Below are positions 32,727 to 38,584 of a DNA stretch of 38,584 bases, in pieces. Source of the stretch: a virus; the IMG/VR virus record IMGVR_UViG_3300027714_002866, positions 1 through 38,584 of that record, one strand, 5' to 3'. A program made the translations under genes and the position numbers. How positions within the stretch are numbered: position 1 is the first letter of the stretch; every line of letters starts with the position of its first letter. The notes under the pieces were generated by a model. That model searched no databases. It was given only the letters and a program-made list of their open reading frames with translations, and had not been told where the DNA came from.

Positions 32727-34616
32727 TTAATATCTATAATTGTCATTATAATTGTCATTATAACCCTCACCACTATCATACATCATCTGCTCGTCTTGCT
32801 CGTCACATGTCAAAAAGCCCCCCTGCTCAATGCACCACGCAAGTGTATTTATCTCAGGCGTACTCTTTGTAGTTGTCTCTGTTAACTGCACTTGTATCTC
32901 CCATGCATCAGACAGCGCATCGATCACGTCATCTCTCGTGCCAAGTGACGTTGCCGTTACCTGTGATAACTCCTCCTCAATCACATAATGCTCACGGTCC
33001 CAGAAAATCTTATTAGCTTTAATAGGGGCCTTTAATGACTTAATTCTATATATCTTCCTAATATTACTCCGAGCTATCTCATGAATAAAGAAGAACTTAT
33101 TACGTACCGTCATCTCTCGGTCCAACATCTTCTTAAATGTATGCTGCAGTGCCACCCGCTCCATTGTAATCGAGTCACACGACCACTTCTGTAACATCTC
33201 AAATATAATATTTATCTGCTCATATGGATCTGATGAGCGAAACCGCTCATACTCCAGTACATATAAATTACTGTCATCGTCCATACCCGTCATCATAAAC
33301 ACCGTATAGTCAGCACCCTCCCTCTCTGATAACGCAAGGTCAGTAGTCATCAACACATTAACCTTCTTATTCCGAACATACGTATCCCCCTCCTTAGTTA
33401 CTCGTATGTCATCACTGGTTATATAATTATACTCATCCCTCTGGAACACTGCCATCGCACCTGAACTGGGGTTGTTCTGATACTCTTGCGCAAATGTCTC
33501 AGGGTCAATCTCACGTAATCTCTGCAACTCAACTAACGGCTTATGCTCAGGCCATAACGCCGTCTCCTTACCGTTCTTTGTGCTAATCGCAGAATACCAA
33601 AGTACTTGCCAAGACACATGGTCCTTCACCTTATTCTCAGAAATATTCTGTAACAATGAGTCCATATGCAAAATAGTGCCCGTAATAATAACTCTCCCAT
33701 TACGAGACTTACACGGCAACAACGCCTGACTAAACCACTTCGCCAGTTTAGACCTACGGTCCTTACTACTCACCTGCTCATCTTCCTCTAAGTCATCTAT
33801 ATATATTAAATCTGGCCGACCCTTCTCATTAGCACCACGTATCTTCTGGCCAGCACCCTTAGCACTCACCTTAATCCCCGTATTAGTCTGGAACTCTGTA
33901 TCTGCCCACTTATCCTTATTCTTGAAATAACCAAACACATCAGTCAACTTCTCATTATCAGTCAACTGGTCCCTCACCCACCTCAAATTCTGGGCAGCCA
34001 TCTCCTCACTCGCTCCAACTATAATAATATACGTACTTAACTTATATAAAATCTGATGTAATAAATACTTACGTGCAGTCGTTGACTTCGCATGACCCCT
34101 AGGACACACCACACAAGCTCTTGGCGCAGCCTTATAAAGACCAACCATCTCAAAGTGGAAGTCAGCTGTAGGCACACGGTCCTGCAAGTCATCAAAAAAG
34201 TCCTCGTCAAATGCCTTAAAGTCATACCTATACTTTATCTTCTTCTCTTCATTATCTAACCGCTTCAATACCTTATAAATAGTACGTAACTCGTTCTCAG
34301 TAGCCTTCTCAGCCTTACCTTTAAGGACCTCTTTATTCTTACGAATCTTATTAATAATATCCTGATCTACCTCAGGTATCACCACCTTCTTCAGGTCAAT
34401 TTTCTCTTTAAAAAAATTAATGTAATTCTTACGTGTAGCAACAACTGCTGCAGATGGCGCAGAGTTATCTCCCTCAGGTTTAGGGTTCTCTTGCTCCCAT
34501 CTCCACAATGGAATAGTCTCAGACCTAGCAACCTCTCGGGCCTCAAGCCAGTCCGCAAACTCGTTATTCCCAACACTACGAAGTTTACGGACTCGCCGTT
34601 TAACAGACCCAGCCAT
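32727..34616 (-). CDS. terL: Terminase large subunit
   Basis: A 629-residue packaging motor. Walker A is CPRGHAKSTT (residues 171-180), Walker B LIYIDDLEED (270-279), and the coupling motif is IITGTILH. The C-terminal RNase H-like nuclease shows MTTDLALSEREGADYTV (about residues 424-440) and a late TRDDVIDALSDAW. It drives DNA into the head and cuts it. The first 130 residues are an N-terminal extension of charged helices beyond the ATPase. Coupled to the 44-residue gene upstream and portal gene downstream. Confidence 0.92.
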   Translation of the reverse strand: MAGSVKRRVRKLRSVGNNEFADWLEAREVARSETIPLWRWEQENPKPEGDNSAPSAAVVATRKNYINFFKEKIDLKKVVIPEVDQDIINKIRKNKEVLKGKAEKATENELRTIYKVLKRLDNEEKKIKYRYDFKAFDEDFFDDLQDRVPTADFHFEMVGLYKAAPRACVVCPRGHAKSTTARKYLLHQILYKLSTYIIIVGASEEMAAQNLRWVRDQLTDNEKLTDVFGYFKNKDKWADTEFQTNTGIKVSAKGAGQKIRGANEKGRPDLIYIDDLEEDEQVSSKDRRSKLAKWFSQALLPCKSRNGRVIITGTILHMDSLLQNISENKVKDHVSWQVLWYSAISTKNGKETALWPEHKPLVELQRLREIDPETFAQEYQNNPSSGAMAVFQRDEYNYITSDDIRVTKEGDTYVRNKKVNVLMTTDLALSEREGADYTVFMMTGMDDDSNLYVLEYERFRSSDPYEQINIIFEMLQKWSCDSITMERVALQHTFKKMLDREMTVRNKFFFIHEIARSNIRKIYRIKSLKAPIKANKIFWDREHYVIEEELSQVTATSLGTRDDVIDALSDAWEIQVQLTETTTKSTPEINTLAWCIEQGGFLTCDEQDEQMMYDSGEGYNDNYNDNYRY

Positions 34617-34618
34617 TC

Positions 34619-34753
34619 TTACTTACTACCGCCCATTCTTATAACAGGTCCGTCAGTTCCTTTACTAAGACCCACTGCTTTACCAGCAGATCCAGTATTC
34701 GTCTTATTCATAGTACCAGGTTGTCCAGGCACGAAATCTTTTCCTTTTGACAT
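34619..34753 (-). CDS. Small Gly-rich protein between terminase genes
   Basis: A 44-residue frame beginning MSKGKDFVPGQPGTMNKTN and ending RMGGSK, with an AAAGGAG ribosome site. Its stop is 2 bases before terL. It is basic, glycine-rich and probably disordered. It is too short for most gene finders, but the spacing and ribosome site support translation. A packaging accessory is a guess. Confidence 0.6.
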   Translation of the reverse strand: MSKGKDFVPGQPGTMNKTNTGSAGKAVGLSKGTDGPVIRMGGSK

Positions 34754-34774
34754 ATAATTCTCCTTTCTACTTAT

Positions 34775-34806
34775 TAGGGATCCTCAGCGCTCAACATAAA
34801 TCCCTA
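34775..34806 (-). promoter_or_regulatory. Intergenic hairpin
   Basis: TAGGGAT (34806-34800) pairs with ATCCCTA (34781-34775) around an 18-base loop, in the gap between the putative small terminase and the 44-residue gene. No T-run follows, so it is more likely an RNA-processing or stability element than a terminator. Confidence 0.4.
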
Positions 34807-34813
34807 CCCTATT

Positions 34814-35194
34814 CTACATCTTTTCTATTGCCCCAAACAATTCATCTGTACTCATATGGTCCAAATCCGCATTTAAATTTATATTCGTCTTAGGAAATTT
34901 AGGGGCAAGTACCAACTCAATAGCTCTCATGTCAGCATCCTCAATGACAAATCCCTGACCTTGGCACATCCCACACTGGTCACCATTACTCTTCTCTCCC
35001 TCACCTTTACACGTATTACACATCTTTGTCCTAGGCTCAAGTCTCCGCTCTAATGCAGAGAAAGCCTTCCCCGCTAAACGATCCTTTATACGCACATCAC
35101 TAATAATACTGGTAACAGATGTAATCTCCGTTAACTCCTTATCCCTCATCTTATCCTTAATACTTATATCATCTCTATCCATTAAATTATCCAT
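34814..35194 (-). CDS. Putative small terminase subunit with a DnaJ-like zinc motif
   Basis: A 126-residue protein at the head of the late arm. A helical N-terminal region is followed by CNTCKGEGEKSNGDQCGMCQ (residues 59-78), two CxxCxGxG-type knuckles like the DnaJ zinc domain. The C-terminus DADMRAIELVLAPKFPK and MSTDELFGAIEKM resembles the ends of small terminases. Position before terL supports this. The start could also be ATG 35182, where GGATAA is slightly better placed. Confidence 0.6.
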   Translation of the reverse strand: MDNLMDRDDISIKDKMRDKELTEITSVTSIISDVRIKDRLAGKAFSALERRLEPRTKMCNTCKGEGEKSNGDQCGMCQGQGFVIEDADMRAIELVLAPKFPKTNINLNADLDHMSTDELFGAIEKM

Positions 35195-35220
35195 ATACTA
35201 ATTCTATCATATATAATTTA

Positions 35221-35450
35221 TATGTACTGTACGTTGTGATGATTAATTGGGGTTTTTACAGCAGCCACCTACAAAGGGGCAGCGGGTGACTGCTGTCATT
35301 ATTCTATCATAATTCTTTGATTTGTACTATACATTGTTATGATAACTGTTTGTTTTTTTATATATTGGTTTTTGTACTATACATTGTTATGATAATTGTT
35401 TGGGTTTTTTTGTACTATACATTGTTATGATAACTATTTGGGTTTTTTTG
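35221..35450. repeat. Iteron-like direct repeats upstream of late arm
   Basis: Three near-identical copies of TTTGTACTATACATTGTTAT followed by GATAA and TTTG start at 35321, 35371 and 35409. A degenerate copy (TATGTACTGTACGTTGTGAT) starts at 35221. Spacings are 100, 50 and 38 bases. They lie between the leftward promoter and the small terminase gene. They could bind a replication initiator or a late-gene regulator. Confidence 0.85.
35258..35296. promoter_or_regulatory. Imperfect hairpin between iterons
   Basis: ACAGCAGCCACC (35258-35269) pairs with GGTGACTGCTGT (35285-35296), 11 of 12 positions, around a 15-base loop. It sits between the degenerate first iteron and the second. There is no T-run in either direction after the stem. 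Confidence 0.5.
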
Positions 35451-35879
35451 TTGTTGGGTGTTGGGGTGGCAGCCAAGTATAAATAACGAAAAGCCCAATG
35501 TACCCCCCTTCCAACTTTCTGACCCTCTGCCGGTCTACATCTTTAATTGTCTAAGTCTTTAATTACTAACCCGGTGGACTATTTGACGGGTGAAGAGGGG
35601 GAAGGGTTGAGTGTTGGCTGACAATCAGCAACCACGCCCATCAAATACACCGATAACAGGCCACTCAAAGCCCATATAACTAACAGCCAACAAAGCACAA
35701 CTAACCAACCCAATACATTCCTCACATCCCATATAACCAACCTCTCAGCCAATCCACAGCAATAAAGTAACTGTATAAATAAATAATAGTGTGGATTACG
35801 ATAACTAATAACTGGTAACAGTTTAAAAGTTAGGGAAGTATCTTAATAATTTAAAATACTATATCAAAGAGCTATATAT

Positions 35880-35908
35880 ATAGTACAGTAAAGTAATAAG
35901 TATGTCAA
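35880..35908 (-). promoter_or_regulatory. Leftward sigma70-like promoter for late arm
   Basis: On the minus strand TTGACA (35908-35903), a 17-base spacer, TACTAT (35885-35880). The predicted start is near 35873, about 680 bases before the small terminase, giving a long leader through the iteron repeats. It is one of only two TTGACA/17-spacer promoters I found. Confidence 0.7.
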
Positions 35909-35994
35909 TATAGTTATAACTGTATACATTTTAATATAGTAATATATATAGTATCGTATACAATAGTCACTATATTTGACGAGGTTTTTCGAAT

Positions 35995-36045
35995 AGTTTT
36001 CTGCAAAAACGCATCATTTAGCCTCAACGTGCAGAAAACTTTTTA
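35995..36045. repeat. Left half of nested inverted repeats
   Basis: AGTTTTCTGCA (35995-36005) and its complement TGCAGAAAACT (36030-36040) make a local stem. The segment CTCAACGTGCAGAAAACT plus TTTT (36023-36044) also occurs inverted at 36328-36350. Four copies of the GCAGAAAACT core therefore lie in a symmetric layout. Confidence 0.85.
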
Positions 36046-36149
36046 GGGGTCAGGGTAGTACCACCATCAAAAGTACCTGCCAGAGGGGTAGTATAAGGGG
36101 GGTCTCGCGATTTTTATATATATATATTTATAACTTGTTATAAACACAC

Positions 36150-36326
36150 ATGAGGAAATTCAAACTGCTACGTCACGTTGCACGAAGCACAACAACCCTG
36201 AAACAAACAAAGAAAACAACAACCACATCACCACCAGTCACATCACGCCAAAACAAACCACAACCAACCAAACCCAACAGAAACACCAAAAAAACAAAAA
36301 AAACTTACACACAACAACCCAACACC
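36150..36326. other. A/C-rich, G-poor strand between inverted repeats
   Basis: From about 36180 to 36326 the plus strand is nearly all A and C, with hardly any G and few T. An 84-codon frame runs through it (36150-36404) but has no ribosome site and a low-complexity Thr/Lys/Pro product, so I do not call it a gene. Such strand asymmetry would keep one strand unstructured. Confidence 0.6.
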
Positions 36327-36377
36327 AAAAAAGTTTTCTGCACGTTGAGCCTAGCACTTGCAGATTTGCAGAAAACT
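36327..36377. repeat. Right half of nested inverted repeats
   Basis: AGTTTTCTGCA (36332-36342) and TGCAGAAAACT (36367-36377) form a local stem, mirroring 35995-36040. The arm AAAAAGTTTTCTGCACGTTG (from 36328) is the complement of the left arm. The two halves are about 280 bases apart. Confidence 0.85.
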
Positions 36378-36486
36378 CACCAGATATCAAATCCAATTAC
36401 CTAGACTATCATATACAACACAACCAACAAAGTAACCCCTCAGAAAGGTTACCTTTGTATACAACCCATTAAGCCCATAGGGTTAA

Positions 36487-36609
36487 ATGATAGATATTTA
36501 TCGAGTCCCTCATGGAATAAAGTATAGCGACACCAAAGAACCTGTACTAACACATAAGGCCCAATCACCTAACACAACAGGATCTTTCGATGTTACACAT
36601 ACCGATTAA
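36487..36609 (+). CDS. Possible small protein, 40 aa
   Basis: A 40-residue frame beginning MIDIYRVPHGIKYSDTKEPV and ending DVTHTD. An AGGG lies about 5 bases before the ATG and overlaps a hairpin (TTAAGCCC/GGGTTAA). Its composition is protein-like but it overlaps the probable promoter of the next gene. It may be non-coding. Confidence 0.3.
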   Translation: MIDIYRVPHGIKYSDTKEPVLTHKAQSPNTTGSFDVTHTD

Positions 36610-36622
36610 TAGGGTATATTAT
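36593..36622 (+). promoter_or_regulatory. Possible rightward early promoter
   Basis: TTACAC (36593-36598), 18 bases, TATTAT (36617-36622), within an AT-rich TATATTATATAA run, 36 bases before the RHH gene. It shares TATATTATA with the promoter at 5560. The -35 is weak; it is supported mainly by position at the head of the rightward arm. Confidence 0.45.
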
Positions 36623-36657
36623 ATAACGTAAAGTAAAACAAATGGAGGTAGATAAAA

Positions 36658-36855
36658 ATGGAAAAGTTAGGGAAAACAATAAAAAAAGCAATTACAATCA
36701 CATTAAGCGATGGTGATGCGGGACGAATAAACGATTACTTTAAAGGTAAGGATTACGTATCATTTGCTGGATTCACAAGAATGGCAATTATGGAGAAGAT
36801 CGAGCGAGAAAGTAAAGGAACGGACCAGAATCAGTTCAAGGCAGAGTTAGACTAA
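36658..36855 (+). CDS. Ribbon-helix-helix-like regulator
   Basis: A 65-residue protein. KKAITITLSDGDAGRINDYF (residues 9-28) gives the strand and first helix, and YVSFAGFTRMAIMEKIERES the turn and second helix, as in small RHH repressors. As first gene after the control region it may regulate the arm-switch promoters or bind the iterons. AATGGAGG is its strong ribosome site. Confidence 0.65.
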   Translation: MEKLGKTIKKAITITLSDGDAGRINDYFKGKDYVSFAGFTRMAIMEKIERESKGTDQNQFKAELD

Positions 36856-36869
36856 GTAAATATAAAACA

Positions 36870-36898
36870 AAGGGAGAAAATAAAATGCTACTACAAAC
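36870..36898 (+). promoter_or_regulatory. Shared SD/start leader motif, copy 3
   Basis: AAGGGAGAAAATAAA, then ATGCTACTACAAAC from 36885. It matches the leaders at 5027-5056 and 6021-6047. Confidence 0.6.
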
Positions 36899-37088
36899 AA
36901 AACAACAATCAGAGAGATTAAGTATCAGAGACTATATAATAATGAGTGTTACAGCTACATTATTCACATCAGCGATAGTATATATAACCCCACCAGTCAC
37001 AGAAGCACTCATCATGTCAGGCGCACTATTAGTAATATTAGTTGTATTGTGTTGGCTCATCGTGTCATTAGTTAGAGGAGTTAATTAA
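36885..37088 (+). CDS. Two-pass membrane protein, MLLQ leader
   Basis: A 67-residue protein with two hydrophobic segments (about residues 19-37, IIMSVTATLFTSAIVYI, and 42-63, LIMSGALLVILVVLCWLIVS). It begins with the shared MLLQ leader. An early membrane protein could act in superinfection exclusion or alter host membrane; nothing in sequence decides this. Confidence 0.6.
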   Translation: MLLQTKQQSERLSIRDYIIMSVTATLFTSAIVYITPPVTEALIMSGALLVILVVLCWLIVSLVRGVN

Positions 37089-37089
37089 A

Positions 37090-37635
37090 ATGAAGAAAGC
37101 ATATTTAATGATAGATGAGATATACAGAGACAAAGATTTCAATGAAGTACATGCCGATGAGTTTTTAGATATGAAAGAGGACACATATATAAAATTCATA
37201 GATCAGGATAAGTTTAACGCATATAATTCAAGAATATCACTATCAGATATAAAAGAAATAAAAGAATTAGTAGATGACTGGAAAGAGGTTATCGGGAATA
37301 TTAAGGAAAGTGAATCAGATTTTGAGGTAGACGGTTATAGATTTATAAGAAAAGAAGATATTGATCAGATTATGATCGATGAGCTATCAAGCGATACTTA
37401 TACGCTGGGTTGCTTTAACTCTTCATTTATAGCAGGTATAACAGGACTGGGCCAGGATATGATAGATAGGGCTCAAAAGGCTGATAACTTTGAGTTGCTA
37501 GGTGAATTAATGTTATTGAAAATAGATGCAGTACAAGAAGAATATTCCGCATTATACGGATACGGTAATCATTTCGCGAGTTACGACCATAACGAGAACG
37601 AAATATTAGATTATTATGCATTTAGAGTTAATTAG
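37090..37635 (+). CDS. Hypothetical phage protein, 181 aa
   Basis: A 181-residue acidic protein. The C-terminal half (GCFNSSFIAGITGLGQDMID, then YGYGNHFASYDHNENEI and YYAFRVN) has the look of a conserved phage early protein family with a YGxHFxxYD element, for which I know no function. GTTAGAGGAG before the start is its ribosome site. Confidence 0.6.
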   Translation: MKKAYLMIDEIYRDKDFNEVHADEFLDMKEDTYIKFIDQDKFNAYNSRISLSDIKEIKELVDDWKEVIGNIKESESDFEVDGYRFIRKEDIDQIMIDELSSDTYTLGCFNSSFIAGITGLGQDMIDRAQKADNFELLGELMLLKIDAVQEEYSALYGYGNHFASYDHNENEILDYYAFRVN

Positions 37636-37656
37636 TAAAAATAAAGGGGTAAATAA

Positions 37657-37848
37657 ATGAAGAATAATATCGAGTTAAGAGATTGGTTTGCGGGGATGGC
37701 TATTAGTTCAATAGATTTTAATAAAGCAGGTACTACGTATGCATTAGCGAAACTAGCCTATGAAATAGCCGATGAGATGATGAAAAGAAGGGAACGAGAG
37801 AGCATTAGAGTAAGGCAACAGGGAATAGCCGATGGGAATAAAAAATGA
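37657..37848 (+). CDS. Small phage protein leading into the hexapeptide array
   Basis: A 63-residue helical protein (NIELRDWFAGMAISS, then TYALAKLAYEIADEMMKRRE), like small phage proteins often annotated only as hypothetical. Its last codons (GATGGGAATAAAAAATGAG, 37834-37852) are identical to the end of array copy B, and its stop overlaps copy A's start (ATGA). The array junction thus seems to have been copied from or joined to this gene. Confidence 0.6.
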   Translation: MKNNIELRDWFAGMAISSIDFNKAGTTYALAKLAYEIADEMMKRRERESIRVRQQGIADGNKK

Positions 37849-38462
37849 GTAAAAACAAACTAATAATAATAGAAAAAGAAAGTGAATTAGAAGAATATGA
37901 ATTAGATGGAGAGTTATATTTCCCTTTTGATGTCCAATTCAGTATAGATATATTCACTAATTTTTCTATAAGGTCAGGTGGGAATATCAGCTCAGATGGG
38001 TATATCATCTCAGATGGGAATATCATCTCAGTTGGGAATATCATCTCAGATGTGGCTATAAGCTCAGGTGGGTATACCATCTCAGGTGGGAATATCATCT
38101 CAGGTGGGAATATCAGCTCAGATGGGGCTATAAGCTCAGATGGGTATATCATCTCAGATGGGGCTATCATCTCAGTTGGGAATATCATCTCAGGTGGGTA
38201 TATCATCTCAGATGGGGATATCATCTCAGATGGGGCTATCAGATCAGTTGGGAATATCATCTCAGGTGGGTATATAAGGTCAGTTGGGGCTATAAGGTCA
38301 GATGGGTATATAATGTCAGGTCGGTCTATAAGGTCAGGTGGGGCTATAAGCTCAGTTGGGGCTATCATCTCAGATGGGGATATCATCTCAGGTGGGGCTA
38401 TCAGCTCAGATGGGGATATCATCTCAGTTGGGTATATCATCTCAGATGGGGATAGAAAATGA
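37845..38462 (+). CDS. Hexapeptide-repeat protein, array copy A
   Basis: A 205-residue protein: a 41-residue leader, 27 hexapeptide units and RK. Its leader differs from copies B and C by F for S at residue 28 (TTT versus TCT). Its unit set favours AAT first codons and ATC-ATC second-third codons, unlike copy B's ATA-AGG. Rare variants are ATG at position 3 (IMSGR) and Thr in place of the invariant Ile (TISGG). Its stop overlaps the start at 38459. A beta-solenoid is inferred; the function is unknown. Confidence 0.8.
   Translation: MSKNKLIIIEKESELEEYELDGELYFPFDVQFSIDIFTNFSIRSGGNISSDGYIISDGNIISVGNIISDVAISSGGYTISGGNIISGGNISSDGAISSDGYIISDGAIISVGNIISGGYIISDGDIISDGAIRSVGNIISGGYIRSVGAIRSDGYIMSGRSIRSGGAISSVGAIISDGDIISGGAISSDGDIISVGYIISDGDRK
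37968..38453 (+). repeat. 18-bp tandem repeat array, 27 units
   Basis: Twenty-seven units of the same 18-base family, in frame. The mix of codon variants differs from both other arrays, with more ATC-ATC and GTT and many AAT first codons. Confidence 0.95.
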
Positions 38463-38584
38463 CTAAAAACAAACTAATAATAATAGAAAAAGAAAGTGAA
38501 TTAGAAGAATATGAATTAGATGGAGAGTTATATTTCCCTTCTGATGTCCAATTCAGTATAGATATATTCACTAATTTTTCTATA
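38449..38584. repeat. Direct terminal repeat (right copy)
   Basis: Matches bases 1-136 except T at 38575 for G at 127. The T is also what array copies A and C carry at this leader site. Confidence 0.75.
38459..38584 (+). CDS. Truncated start of array copy B (or a further copy)
   Basis: The leader of a hexapeptide-repeat gene (ATGACT start, like copy B) that runs off the window end at leader codon 42. It is most simply the same gene as 11-664 seen again through circular redundancy. The one-base difference leaves room for a fourth copy lost in assembly. Confidence 0.7.
   Translation, partial: MTKNKLIIIEKESELEEYELDGELYFPSDVQFSIDIFTNFSI

Larger units (their letters stand above)
35195..36486. 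other. Non-coding control region
   Basis: About 1.3 kb without a convincing gene, between the divergent late and early arms. It holds iteron-like repeats (35221-35450), a hairpin (35258-35296), a pyrimidine-poor, C/A-rich stretch with a small palindrome (35618-35634, GCTGACAATCAGC), AT-rich DNA with a leftward promoter (35760-35980), and inverted repeats flanking an A/C-rich strand (35995-36377). A second hairpin lies at about 36430-36455 (AAAGTAACC with GGTTACCTTT). It is the most likely place for the origin and arm-switch control. Confidence 0.7.

Noticed and set aside
36150-36404. 84-residue plus-strand frame in the control region
   Set aside because: Low-complexity Thr/Lys/Pro product from A/C-rich DNA, no ribosome site, and it crosses the right inverted repeat.

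Overview
The window looks like an almost complete genome of a tailed, probably short-tailed (podovirus-like) phage. It has a full head, portal, terminase, tail-nozzle and ejection-protein set, a replication set and one tRNA, and no bacterial housekeeping genes. The first 136 bases recur at the very end (38449-38584) with one mismatch, so the molecule is best read as circular or terminally redundant with a unit length near 38.45 kb. The ends fall inside a repetitive gene array, so copy number there is uncertain. The DNA is AT-rich. Most starts have strong Shine-Dalgarno sequences, and sigma70-like promoters (TTGACA, 17-base spacer, TATTAT) are visible, with no phage RNA polymerase. The host therefore uses ordinary SD-led initiation and a sigma70-type polymerase. 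I cannot name it; a Gram-negative host is only a guess.

There are two transcription arms around a control region at 35195-36657. The rightward (early/accessory and replication) arm runs from a ribbon-helix-helix protein at 36658, through the end of the window and on from position 1 to 15714. It starts with small proteins. Next come three tandem genes made of variable 18-bp (six-residue) repeats (37845-38462, 11-664, 661-1116), then a DUF4116-like 22-residue repeat protein and an ankyrin-repeat protein. An RtcB-type RNA ligase beside a tRNA-Gln(UUG) follows. A long run of small, mostly unknown genes leads to the replication block: a probable SSB, an RHH protein, an SNF2/DEAD-like helicase, a lone SAF-domain protein, a YopX-family protein, a 981-residue primase-helicase, a VRR-NUC nuclease and a DUF6378 protein. 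Two strong RNA hairpins (14813-14897) follow this block. No DNA polymerase and no integrase are visible, so replication must use the host polymerase and there is no sign of lysogeny.

The leftward (late) arm runs from 35194 down to 15691. In order of transcription it holds the putative small terminase, a 44-residue Gly-rich protein, large terminase, portal, a small protein, scaffold, SU10-type major capsid protein and a hairpin terminator. After these come a four-gene coupled cassette (unknown protein, possible glycosyl-transfer enzyme, methyltransferase, glycosyltransferase), tail adaptor, nozzle, fibre-like protein, lysis genes (coiled-coil/TM protein, M15 peptidase, TM protein) and three large ejection-type proteins.

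The most unusual feature is the hexapeptide array. It has 73 repeat units over three genes, nearly identical 123-base leaders and no frame-breaking change. Variation is concentrated at alternating residue positions, as expected of a beta-solenoid whose outward face is shuffled. Other notable points are an RNA-repair/tRNA pair, a standalone SAF domain, a late-transcript terminator whose loop is complementary to the start region of three early genes, and an inverted-repeat structure around an A/C-rich strand in the control region.
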